A stretch of 16,364 bases of DNA from Actinomycetota bacterium (lineage in GTDB: Bacteria; Actinomycetota; Humimicrobiia; Humimicrobiales; Humimicrobiaceae), in the NCBI GenBank assembly GCA_018894445.1, contig JAHIPJ010000223.1, positions 1 to 16,364 on the forward strand, given 5' to 3'. Within the stretch, counting starts at the first letter, position 1, and the number at the start of each line of letters is the position of its first letter. A model generated the notes under the pieces. That model was not told the origin of the DNA, searched no databases, and worked only from the letters and a program-made list of their open reading frames with translations. A program made the translations under genes and the position numbers. Positions 7,582 to 14,468 of the stretch are shown here, piece by piece.

Positions 7582-8973
7582 TCAGACTTCTATAACATCT
7601 ACGCCTGTAAATTTACAGAAAGTATTCATCTCTCTTCTTATGTCTCCAAAAATCATACTGGCATGATGTACAAAGCCTTCTTCAATTATGGTCCTGTAAA
7701 GCTTTTTTAAATCTTTTACTTTAATCCATTTCCAGGAGCCTCTAAGTGTTCTATTATCAGGTACTGCTTCTCCAACTGTAGAAAGCATCTTGAACTTGCC
7801 GCCCGTCTCTACCAGCCTGTTTAAGGTCACTATCCCTTCTTTCAATTGAAATTCTGCTGTTCCATAGCATTTATCATAGCCAATCTGCCAGCCCAGTACC
7901 GAATGAGTATTAATTTTAGGCCTGCATGTTTTACACTTCAAACTTATAGGAGCATTCCCACAGTGCCATGCCAAAAATGTATTTTCATTCTCCTGGTTCT
8001 GTATAGTCCAGTCGATAAAATGAGGGACATCCTTCATAAGGGTTAAAAGATGTTGTATCACCATGGTAATCGCACCATGAATATCAACCTCGCATGCACA
8101 CATTATCCCACTGTCAGTCAGTCTTCCCATACTAAGACAAGGAGATACCCCTATTTCTTCCTGCATTGCTGTCCAACACTGTATTGCAAAACCGGAAAGA
8201 TTTTCTTTTCCGGCATATTTATTAAGCACATATTCAAGTCTTGCAATTTTAGAGATTATCCTGTCATCTGCAAGCTTACAGTCATAAGATTTTTTTATTT
8301 CATTTTCTATTTCTTTTATGTCTTCCTCTTTTGTATTCTCTATATCTGCCTTTAGCTTAAGTAATGTAAAAGGCACGACTTTAATTCTAAACTTTTCTAT
8401 CAGGTCTAACTCATTTATAGCACAGGTCTCAAAAGGTGCTGGTCTTGGTCCAAGTGCTCCTATCTTCATGCCTGTAAATCCCGCACGAGCAATCACTACT
8501 TTAGAAAACCTTTTTATATCAGATATGAATTCCTCTTCTTCAGGAAAATAAATCCCCGAAAAATCAAATTTTATATTCCTTCTCACCAGTCCTGATGCAG
8601 TAGATATGGTGCCACAGAATGAATCTGACTTTCTATTTCCATCCTCAGTAAATGGTCCTTCTTTAGTACCAAAAACCTGAATCGGAAGACTGTCAAAAGC
8701 TTCCGCAATTAAAAGATTTGGTATTTCCTCGCCAAAAGTCATCATGCCTATAATGAGTCCCTGAATATCTTTTTCTTTAAATAATTTTATAACCTTGTCT
8801 GCATCTTTTTTAAAAGTAACCAGCCCACCATCTGTTAGTTTTTTATCAGGGTATATTAACTCAAGTTCTTTTATATTTCTTTCAATTGATTTAACTACCC
8901 TATCTCTCATATCAATTGCCCATTCTTTATTAAATGGTGACCTGTGGGATGGAACAAAGCCTATTCTTACCAT
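7582..8973 (-). CDS. L-fucose/L-arabinose isomerase-family protein
   Basis: 463 residues resembling the L-fucose isomerase and related proteins group, shorter than E. coli FucI (591) but normal for the compact members. These enzymes are Mn-dependent aldose-ketose isomerases. The conserved core motif is visible as GRLTDSGIMCACEVDIHGA (283-301), with Glu295 and Asp297 as metal-ligand candidates; His338 in AWHCGN or His437 in HHASM could give the histidine. A GPRPAPFETC block (175-184) is also family-like. ATG at 8973 has AAAGG six bases upstream. It is the first gene of the operon, ahead of the ROK regulator by 70 bp, with araB and araD downstream. Since AraD needs L-ribulose 5-phosphate, the simplest role is converting L-arabinose to L-ribulose in place of classical AraA, which is absent here. 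Another pentose or deoxy-sugar substrate is possible. Family sure, substrate not. Confidence 0.85.
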   Translation of the reverse strand: MVRIGFVPSHRSPFNKEWAIDMRDRVVKSIERNIKELELIYPDKKLTDGGLVTFKKDADKVIKLFKEKDIQGLIIGMMTFGEEIPNLLIAEAFDSLPIQVFGTKEGPFTEDGNRKSDSFCGTISTASGLVRRNIKFDFSGIYFPEEEEFISDIKRFSKVVIARAGFTGMKIGALGPRPAPFETCAINELDLIEKFRIKVVPFTLLKLKADIENTKEEDIKEIENEIKKSYDCKLADDRIISKIARLEYVLNKYAGKENLSGFAIQCWTAMQEEIGVSPCLSMGRLTDSGIMCACEVDIHGAITMVIQHLLTLMKDVPHFIDWTIQNQENENTFLAWHCGNAPISLKCKTCRPKINTHSVLGWQIGYDKCYGTAEFQLKEGIVTLNRLVETGGKFKMLSTVGEAVPDNRTLRGSWKWIKVKDLKKLYRTIIEEGFVHHASMIFGDIRREMNTFCKFTGVDVIEV

Positions 8974-9142
8974 ATCAAACCTTTCTTACATACTTTTAAT
9001 TATCTATTATCTTTATAGTTTTAATTCTTCATTATTAATAAATTATATTTTTACAGGATACCTCCCATACCTCTCAGCTACATTTCATAAAGCAAATAAG
9101 CTATTTAATTGTTTATCTATTTAATAATTATTGTCAACCTAC

Positions 9143-9170
9143 TGCCTTTTATTAAATAAATTAATAGGCA
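9143..9170. promoter_or_regulatory. Imperfect 28-bp palindrome, possible second operator
   Basis: Outer arms TGCCT and AGGCA match perfectly and the inner arms match partly (nine of 14 possible pairs in all). It lies between the first candidate transcription start and the second TTGACA box of the isomerase promoter region, so it could be an operator or a leader hairpin. It differs in sequence from the TTAGT palindrome, so it would be for a different protein or none. Confidence 0.3.
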
Positions 9171-9190
9171 AACTGTGATAAATATATATG

Positions 9191-9211
9191 TTAGTCAGTT
9201 TAACTTACTAA
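9191..9211. promoter_or_regulatory. ROK/XylR-like operator palindrome
   Basis: A 21-bp dyad of form TTAGT-n-AGTT-n-AACT-n-ACTAA, in which nine of ten base pairs are symmetric. Its outer half-sites TTAGT and ACTAA are those of the Bacillus xyl operator bound by XylR, a ROK protein. It overlaps the -10 position of a candidate promoter for the isomerase gene, a good place for repression, and the ROK regulator is the second gene of that operon. Autoregulation by this repressor is therefore the likely scheme. The start codon lies 217 bases downstream, so the mRNA leader would be long. Confidence 0.6.
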
Positions 9212-9225
9212 ATATTGTTTGTCAA
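9197..9225 (-). promoter_or_regulatory. Candidate sigma-70 promoter of the pentose operon
   Basis: Minus-strand -35 TTGACA (9220-9225, a perfect match), a 17-bp spacer, and -10 TAAACT (9197-9202, four of six consensus bases). The -10 lies inside the 21-bp palindrome. A second TTGACA at 9132-9137 lies closer to the gene but only poor -10 boxes (TAAACA, 16-bp spacer) follow it. Start sites are not shown by the sequence. Confidence 0.45.
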
Positions 9226-9271
9226 CGTATAGGCTTTCAGATACTTTCTTAGATGAGGCAACAGGTCAATC

Positions 9272-9329
9272 AAAAGTCTCTCTCATCTCGGATTTGAAAA
9301 ACCGAGGATTCCCTCTTTTGTTTCTAAAT
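9272..9329. repeat. Dispersed ~58-bp repeat, copy B (right of the ara module)
   Basis: Same orientation as copy A at 3747-3805, with 51 of 59 aligned columns identical. In this copy the hairpin is intact: CTCGG (9287-9291) and CCGAG (9302-9306) around a 10-nt loop. The damaged stem in copy A (CCTTAG in place of CCGAG) suggests copy A is the more decayed. With copy A it forms direct repeats around the four pentose genes. Origin as an IS605-type solo end is suggested by layout only. Confidence 0.7.
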
Positions 9330-9386
9330 TATTTTATTTCAAATACTGATCATTGCCTTTTATTTTCAAACCCATTGATTGCTGGC

Positions 9387-9415
9387 TTGACTATCATAAA
9401 TAAAAATATTAAAGT
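9387..9415 (+). promoter_or_regulatory. Weak candidate promoter for corA
   Basis: TTGACT (9387-9392), a 17-bp spacer and TAAAGT (9410-9415, four of six consensus bases). It would give a leader of roughly 170 nt that includes the hairpin at 9457-9475. AT-rich sequence nearer the gene (TATAAA at 9550-9555) is an alternative without a recognisable -35. Confidence 0.25.
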
Positions 9416-9448
9416 TAAGCGTTTCTAATTGATATATACTAATCCAAT

Positions 9449-9475
9449 AAAAAAGAGCCAGCATTTTTTTCTGGC
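9449..9475 (-). terminator. Possible Rho-independent terminator on the minus strand
   Basis: Read on the minus strand: GCCAG (9475-9471), a 9-nt loop, CTGGC (9461-9457), then TC and six T (9454-9449). The stem is only five pairs, so it is weak. It would stop minus-strand transcripts arriving from the corA region before they enter the pentose operon. The plus-strand copy has no T-run, but its CCAGC can instead pair with GCTGG at 9484-9488, giving two exclusive hairpins in the corA leader. Confidence 0.35.
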
Positions 9476-9590
9476 AAATTGAAGCTGGGAATTTGTCTTA
9501 AATTCAATAATATATTAATAAATTTACATTTCTTTTTTTTATAAAAAATTATAAAATTTTGTAAAGATTTAAATAAAGGGGTGAGTTCTG

Positions 9591-10556
9591 ATGAAAACTC
9601 TGGTTTATGATAGGAATGAAAAAAAGTTATTGGAAAAAGTCACTCTCAAAAATATTCCCTCCTATATTAATAATGTAGAATATCTTATCTGGATTGATAT
9701 TGAGAATCCAAGTAAAGAAAATATGCAATTTCTGCGGGATCATTTCCATTTTCACCCCCTGGATATCGAAGACTGCCTGAGTATCATTGAAAGACCAAAA
9801 TTAGATGAATATGATGACTACTTTTTTCTGGTACTGCATATACCCTACTTTATAAAGCAGACCAGAAGACTTGTACCCTTTGCCGTAAACATTTTTATTG
9901 GAAATAATTTCCTGGTAACCGTCCATCACGGGCTGTGTAGTCCTATCCAGAATACATTCGACGACCTGGCTGAAAACCATCAAATCCTGGATAAGGGGTC
10001 CGGTTATCTCTTACATAAAGTCATTGACTCACTCATTGACTATAATTTCCCCATACTCAATAAAATCTATAGGAATGTACAGGATGTTGAAGACGCCATT
10101 TTCAAAAAAGCGGGCAGTAAAAATGTTAAAGATATACTGCTCATCAGAACCAATATACTAACATTTAGAAACATAATCTTTCCGCAGAGAAAATTTCTTA
10201 AAACCCTGGAGATAAAAGATATGGATTTCTTGATAGAGGCTCTGGAGGTTTACTTCGGCGATCTGGTAGACCATATAGAAAAGATCTGGGACACCCTCGA
10301 AAATTATAAGGAATTAATAGAGGGGGTGCATGATGCTCATCAATCGCTGTTATCAAATAAGATTAACGACATAATGCGTATACTTACTATCTTTTCTGTA
10401 ATCATTCTCCCCCTTGCTCTTATATCCGGGATTTATGGAATGAATATCGTACTTCCTTTAGAACGCAACCCTTTCGCCTTTATCATAATTGTGGTTGTAA
10501 TGATTATAATATCCATAGGTATGCTTGTTTATTTTAAATATAAGGATTGGATATGA
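9591..10556 (+). CDS. corA: CorA-family magnesium/divalent cation transport protein
   Basis: A 321-residue member of the CorA/2-TM-GxN family of pentameric Mg2+ (sometimes Co2+ or Ni2+) channels in the cytoplasmic membrane. The long N-terminal cytoplasmic part (1-260) is charged and helical, as expected for the Mg-sensing funnel; the conserved HPLDIEDCL segment is at 55-63. The first membrane helix (about 263-282) ends in the YGMN signature (282-285), the selectivity motif. The short LPLERNPF loop follows, then the second helix (about 296-315) and a lysine-containing C-terminus. The start ATG has a strong AAAGGGGTGAG ribosome site five bases upstream. It stands alone on the plus strand and ends one base before the stop of the convergent lipoprotein gene. 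Length and motifs are normal. Confidence 0.96.
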   Translation: MKTLVYDRNEKKLLEKVTLKNIPSYINNVEYLIWIDIENPSKENMQFLRDHFHFHPLDIEDCLSIIERPKLDEYDDYFFLVLHIPYFIKQTRRLVPFAVNIFIGNNFLVTVHHGLCSPIQNTFDDLAENHQILDKGSGYLLHKVIDSLIDYNFPILNKIYRNVQDVEDAIFKKAGSKNVKDILLIRTNILTFRNIIFPQRKFLKTLEIKDMDFLIEALEVYFGDLVDHIEKIWDTLENYKELIEGVHDAHQSLLSNKINDIMRILTIFSVIILPLALISGIYGMNIVLPLERNPFAFIIIVVVMIIISIGMLVYFKYKDWI

Positions 10557-10557
10557 A

Positions 10558-11358
10558 TTAAACTGGTGCCTTAATTTCATCTTCAAAAAATACTTCAAAT
10601 CTGTAATGTGTAAACTCAGGCAAATATTCATCAAGTAGTATTTTTAAAGTAACCTTCTGCTCTTGCTCAGAAATCATTTCCTCTCTGGATAAGTAACACT
10701 GTTTTATAAACACAACCTGGTTTTTATCGTTATAAAAAGTGCAGAAAAGTTTTAGGTTCCTTATTTTTCCTTCACCTATATTAATTACTTTACCTTCAAT
10801 AATTAAATAGTCTTCTTTATAATAATAGCTTTCATTTTCAACTATAGGATTCCCTTCAAATCTATCATAATAATCCTTGTAATTAACGCCTATTTTTATT
10901 TTAGATATATCTATATACTTCTCTCTTTCGGTCAAGTAATAGTAAAATGGCAACCTGCTCCCTCCTCTAAGATAATTAATGTAAGCAGGAATGACTGCTG
11001 ATATTATCTTTTCTCCATGCTTATCATAGAAATCAATAGTAATCTCTATGTCGGTTTTATTTACTTTAGAAACATTTTTTACCTCACCCAGTATTACCAG
11101 GTCTTCGTAAATATCTAAATACAGGTTGCAGTTCTCAATTTTTACATCAATAGAGCCAGTACTTTCCATTACAATTTTTTCATAATCAAATAAATACAGG
11201 CTGCTTTCATTTTTATAATCACTATAATCTATTATTTGCTCATCGGGATTATCTCTAATCTTACAAGATGTTAAAAGGTAAAAGGGTGAAAAAATAATTA
11301 TAACTAGAAGCACTATAAATATATTAAATGCATTCCTTCGCAGTCTAGCACTGGTCAT
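10558..11358 (-). CDS. Predicted lipoprotein with two FxLYD-like beta domains
   Basis: 266 residues, function unknown. The N-terminus is a clear lipoprotein signal: basic ARLRRN, a hydrophobic helix (about 11-28) and the lipobox LTSC with Cys32 as the lipid-bearing residue, so the mature protein should sit on the outer face of the cytoplasmic membrane. Two stretches look like FxLYD-type beta-sandwich domains, LVILGEVKNVS followed by ITIDFYDKHG (about 87-115) and LIIEGKVINIG followed by LFCTFYND (about 185-215); such domains are common in secreted proteins of low-GC bacteria. The start overlaps the end of panD by 14 bp in another frame, with AAGAAAG directly before the ATG, so it is probably translated with panD. 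A link to pantothenate synthesis is not otherwise suggested. It converges on corA with one base between stops. Confidence 0.8.
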   Translation of the reverse strand: MTSARLRRNAFNIFIVLLVIIIFSPFYLLTSCKIRDNPDEQIIDYSDYKNESSLYLFDYEKIVMESTGSIDVKIENCNLYLDIYEDLVILGEVKNVSKVNKTDIEITIDFYDKHGEKIISAVIPAYINYLRGGSRLPFYYYLTEREKYIDISKIKIGVNYKDYYDRFEGNPIVENESYYYKEDYLIIEGKVINIGEGKIRNLKLFCTFYNDKNQVVFIKQCYLSREEMISEQEQKVTLKILLDEYLPEFTHYRFEVFFEDEIKAPV

Positions 11359-11728
11359 CTTTCTTCACATGATTCTCTTCGTTTGTAATCTCATTTTTAT
11401 TGTTTACGTAAACTATTTTTGGCCGGTAGTCCGGCGCTTCTTTCTCTTCCATATAAGCAAAAGATAAAATAATAATCTTCTCGCCTTTAAATATTCTTCT
11501 CGCAGCTGCTCCATTTATACAAATTTCTCCGCTATTCTTTTCTCCTTCTATAACATAGGTTTCCAGTCTTTCCCCACTATCCAGGCTTACCACCAGTACT
11601 TTTTCATAAGGAAGTATTTTTGCATGCTCCATCAAGTTTTTATCTATGCTTATACTCCCCATATAATCAATCTCAGCACCAGTTACTGTTGCTCTGTGAA
11701 TCTTGCTTTTTAAAATACAGATTAACAC
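11345..11728 (-). CDS. panD: Aspartate 1-decarboxylase proenzyme
   Basis: Makes beta-alanine from L-aspartate for pantothenate synthesis. 127 residues, the usual size (E. coli 126). The family's self-cleavage site is present as Gly24-Ser25 in YMGSIS, where Ser25 becomes the pyruvoyl cofactor. Lys9 in SKIHRATVT, Arg54 in GERLETY and the NGAAAR segment (72-77) match conserved active-site positions. The GTG start at 11728 is set by a strong GGAAGGAAGGAAA ribosome site just upstream. It follows panC by 55 bp, and its last 14 bases overlap the lipoprotein gene. The C-terminal ~20 residues (Asn- and Lys-rich) are not conserved. Confidence 0.97.
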   Translation of the reverse strand: MLICILKSKIHRATVTGAEIDYMGSISIDKNLMEHAKILPYEKVLVVSLDSGERLETYVIEGEKNSGEICINGAAARRIFKGEKIIILSFAYMEEKEAPDYRPKIVYVNNKNEITNEENHVKKDDQC

Positions 11729-11783
11729 TTTCCTTCCTTCCGCTATTTACGTTTACCTAAATTAAATAATATATTTATTGCTT

Positions 11784-12641
11784 TTATACTTTTATAATTA
11801 TATTGTCAATAAGCCTGGTCTTTCCAATCCATACAGCAGCCGCAGCCAGTATGCTCTTATAATCCTTATCCACTCTCTTTATTTCTTCCAGTGTCCGGAT
11901 GTCTCTAAATTCAAAATAATCTACGCTCTTAACAAACCTGTTATCCTCCAGTTTATCTAAAACTATTCTTTTTATTTTTTCCAGATCTCTTTCGCCGTTT
12001 TTAACCATATTTTTTGCCAGATTCAAACATTTATATAAAATAGTAGCATTTTCTCTCTCCTCTACAGATAAATACTTATTTCTAGAACTTAAAGCAAGAC
12101 CGTTGCCCTCTCTTGTGGTAGGACCACTTACAATCTCAATATCCATATTCAAATCAGCTACCATTTTCTTTATTATTATCATCTGCTGGTAGTCTTTCTG
12201 TCCAAAATAAGCCTTTTGTGCATTTACAATATTAAATAATTTCAGAACTACGGTTGTTACACCCGCAAAATGGATTGGCCTATACTTACCGCACATAATC
12301 TTATCCAGTTCTTTTACCTCAGCAACAGTTTTATGGTCTGAGCCATACATTTCCTGTACCGTCGGATAAAATATATAGTCCACTCCCTCTTTTTCTGCAA
12401 GAGCGCTGTCTTTTTTTATATCTCTGGGATAATTTTTAAAATCTTCATCCGGACCAAACTGTGTTGGATTAACAAAAATGCTTATAAACACCTTGTCGCA
12501 ATCCCTTTTTGCCATTCTAATAAGATTTATATGTCCTTCATGCAGAAAACCCATGGTGGGAACAAGGCCTATCTTATAGCCCTTCTCTCTAATTTGGTTT
12601 ACAATTAATTTACATTCATTTATTTTTTTGATTATCTCCAT
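11784..12641 (-). CDS. panC: Pantothenate synthetase (pantoate-beta-alanine ligase)
   Basis: Joins pantoate and beta-alanine with ATP via a pantoyl-adenylate, the last step to pantothenate. 285 residues, the normal length. The nucleotidyltransferase HIGH-type motif is PTMGFLHEGH (28-37, His34 and His37), followed by FVNPTQF (56-62), GQKDYQQ (147-153) and the KMSKS-equivalent SSRN (185-188). The start at 12641 agrees with the family's N-terminus, but there is no Shine-Dalgarno: the bases just before the ATG are an unusually GC-rich GCGCCCGCGGTA in an otherwise AT-rich region. Translation may depend on the upstream panB, 52 bp away. Confidence 0.97.
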   Translation of the reverse strand: MEIIKKINECKLIVNQIREKGYKIGLVPTMGFLHEGHINLIRMAKRDCDKVFISIFVNPTQFGPDEDFKNYPRDIKKDSALAEKEGVDYIFYPTVQEMYGSDHKTVAEVKELDKIMCGKYRPIHFAGVTTVVLKLFNIVNAQKAYFGQKDYQQMIIIKKMVADLNMDIEIVSGPTTREGNGLALSSRNKYLSVEERENATILYKCLNLAKNMVKNGERDLEKIKRIVLDKLEDNRFVKSVDYFEFRDIRTLEEIKRVDKDYKSILAAAAVWIGKTRLIDNIIIKV

Positions 12642-12693
12642 TACCGCGGGCGCAATATATTCGTATAATAAAAGATAAATCTATTTGACTGCC

Positions 12694-13497
12694 TTAGTAA
12701 GAATGCTCTTCTGCGGGAAATTCTTTATTTTTCACCTCTTCTATGTATTTCCTGTAACATCTCTTCATTTCCTTTCCCACTTCAGCATATCTTTTAGAAA
12801 ACTTTGGCTTAAATCCTTCAAAAAGCCCCAGCATATCATGAGTTACAAGCACCTGACCGTCGCAGTCTACTCCTGCCCCTATTCCAATTGTAGGGACGTC
12901 TATTTGCTGTGTTATTTTTTTCGCGAGTTTTGCAGGAATCTTCTCCAGTACTATTGAAAATACTCCAACTTCTTCCAGTCCTCTGGCATCTTCCAACATT
13001 TTTAAAGCCTGTTCCTTGTCCTTCCCTCTAACTCCATAACCACCTAATTTATAAACTGACTGCGGTGTAAGTCCCAGATGACCCATAACCGGAATTCCTG
13101 AATCAACAATCATTTTTATAGTTTTAAAAACTTCTTTTCCGCCTTCAAGTTTTACTGCTTCAACACCAGCTTCTTTTAAAAATCTCCCGGCATTTCTTAC
13201 CGCTTCCTCTGAACTTGCCTGATAAGACATAAAAGGCATATCGCCAATCACCATCGCCCTTTTCACTCCCCTGGTGACTGCCCGGCAGTGGTGAATCATT
13301 TCATCCATTGTGACAGGTATTGTATTCTCATATCCAAGCAGCACATTTCCTACAGAATCACCAACCAGAATTAAATCTATGCCACAGTCATCCAGCTGAG
13401 ATGCCATAAGATGATCGTAAGCTGTAAGCATGGTTATTTTTTCACCTTTTTTCTTCATTTCTACTAAATCACTGGTTGTTACTTTCTTTTCAGTCAT
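12694..13497 (-). CDS. panB: 3-methyl-2-oxobutanoate hydroxymethyltransferase
   Basis: First committed step of pantoate synthesis: adds the one-carbon unit of 5,10-methylene-tetrahydrofolate to 2-oxoisovalerate to make ketopantoate. 267 residues, close to E. coli's 264. Metal and catalytic positions are conserved: Asp47 in VGDSVG, Asp86 in GDMPF, Glu118 in VKLEGG and Glu185 in VLEKIP. The GIGAGVDCDGQVLVTHDMLG segment (205-224) is a family hallmark. ATG at 13497 has AAGGGGAT upstream. It follows the DUF2520 oxidoreductase gene by 12 bp, so the two are surely one transcript. Confidence 0.98.
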   Translation of the reverse strand: MTEKKVTTSDLVEMKKKGEKITMLTAYDHLMASQLDDCGIDLILVGDSVGNVLLGYENTIPVTMDEMIHHCRAVTRGVKRAMVIGDMPFMSYQASSEEAVRNAGRFLKEAGVEAVKLEGGKEVFKTIKMIVDSGIPVMGHLGLTPQSVYKLGGYGVRGKDKEQALKMLEDARGLEEVGVFSIVLEKIPAKLAKKITQQIDVPTIGIGAGVDCDGQVLVTHDMLGLFEGFKPKFSKRYAEVGKEMKRCYRKYIEEVKNKEFPAEEHSY

Positions 13498-13509
13498 AAT
13501 ATCCCCTTT

Positions 13510-14424
13510 TTATTCTTTAAGTATTTCTTTTAGTTCCTCTACGGTGCTCTCTTTTATCCACTTATTCTGATGTGCGATCTTGCTGGTTTCAATGCCCATC
13601 ATTTTATACAAAGTACTATCTTCTTTAGAAAAAAATTCATTAAAGCTCTTAACATGCTCTTTGATTGTGCCTACGTCTCCCCTTGCTATAGGGCCTGTCA
13701 GTGATTTCTCTGTACCCATCTTCTTTATATTGCTGATCGTGCCTTCCACCAGTCCCATCAGGCCTTTTAAAGAATCTTCCGGTTTTATACCCATCTTTTT
13801 GTGTATCAGTACCGCATAATTTATAAGGGTAACCAGATAGTTGGAAGCCACACATGCTGCAGCGTGATAAAGCGGCTTCTTGTTATTTTCTACCTCGATT
13901 ATTTCCCCGCCCAGGCTTTTTACCAGAAATTCAGCCATTTTCTTTGATTCTGCGCTGGAATAAGTTATTCCAAAAATAGTTCCTGGTAAAGATTTAATCG
14001 CTTCTTCTATTGAAGCAAAAGATTTTAATGGGTGGATTGATGCAATTTCAGCTCCTGCTGCCCTGGCCGAATTCAATACCTCCAGTGATTTAGATCCACT
14101 AAAATGAATTGCATAATAATTTTTAAAATCTTTACTTTTATCTTTAAAAATATCGCTACAGACACTGTTTATAACATCGTCAGGGGTGCATATTAAAATA
14201 CAATTTGCCTGTGATACAGCCTTAGAATTTTCTCTGGTAAAAATTACACCAGCTGCTTTGCTTCCTAAAATTTTCTTTGCCCTGTTTAATGATTCCATAG
14301 ATCTTGAGGACATTGCCTTCAGTTTAATATTAGGCAGCTCTTTTTCAGCAAGTGTGTAGCTTACGGTTGTTCCAACTCTTCCTGCTCCAATGATGCATAG
14401 GTTTATTCTTGTTGTTTTTTTCAT
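13510..14424 (-). CDS. Rossmann/DUF2520 oxidoreductase, probable ketopantoate reductase (PanG-like)
   Basis: 304 residues. The N-terminal half is an NAD(P)-binding Rossmann domain with GAGRVG (13-18) and SSR (39-41), where an Arg after the second strand suits NADPH. CTPDD (79-83) and HFSGS (107-111) follow. The helical C-terminal half (about 128-285) has the DUF2520 signatures HPLKSF (131-136), YHAAACVASNYL (186-197) and TGPIARGD (243-250). It lies between dnaN and panB and 12 bp from panB, while panE/ilvC-type ketopantoate reductase is absent from the cluster. From memory, the alternative ketopantoate reductase PanG is of this Rossmann/DUF2520 type and sits in pan operons of other bacteria. 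Reduction of ketopantoate to pantoate is thus the likely job; this is inference from family and context. The ATG has only a weak ribosome site (TAAGA). Confidence 0.85.
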   Translation of the reverse strand: MKKTTRINLCIIGAGRVGTTVSYTLAEKELPNIKLKAMSSRSMESLNRAKKILGSKAAGVIFTRENSKAVSQANCILICTPDDVINSVCSDIFKDKSKDFKNYYAIHFSGSKSLEVLNSARAAGAEIASIHPLKSFASIEEAIKSLPGTIFGITYSSAESKKMAEFLVKSLGGEIIEVENNKKPLYHAAACVASNYLVTLINYAVLIHKKMGIKPEDSLKGLMGLVEGTISNIKKMGTEKSLTGPIARGDVGTIKEHVKSFNEFFSKEDSTLYKMMGIETSKIAHQNKWIKESTVEELKEILKE

Positions 14425-14468
14425 GGTCTTATTTTTTGCTTTTTTTAATTTTTAGTTTTGTTTAGATG

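Larger units (their letters stand above)
8974..9590. other. 617-bp intergenic control region between the ara module and corA
   Basis: Very AT-rich and divergent: the pentose operon starts to the left and corA to the right. It contains two TTGACA boxes facing the isomerase gene (9220-9225 and 9132-9137), a 21-bp palindrome (9191-9211), a second imperfect palindrome (9143-9170), copy B of the dispersed repeat (9272-9329), a hairpin with a T-tract on the minus strand (9449-9475), and the corA ribosome site. I see no gene in it; the open frames across it have poor composition and no ribosome sites. Confidence 0.7.

Noticed and set aside
8795..9428. Plus-strand frames over the isomerase start and its upstream region
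   Set aside because: Low-complexity Ser/Leu/Phe-rich translations of AT-rich DNA, without ribosome sites, and partly antisense to a clear gene.
9416..9590. M-box (Mg2+) riboswitch ahead of corA
   Set aside because: Only a small hairpin is visible; the long conserved multi-stem layout of that riboswitch is not recognisable.
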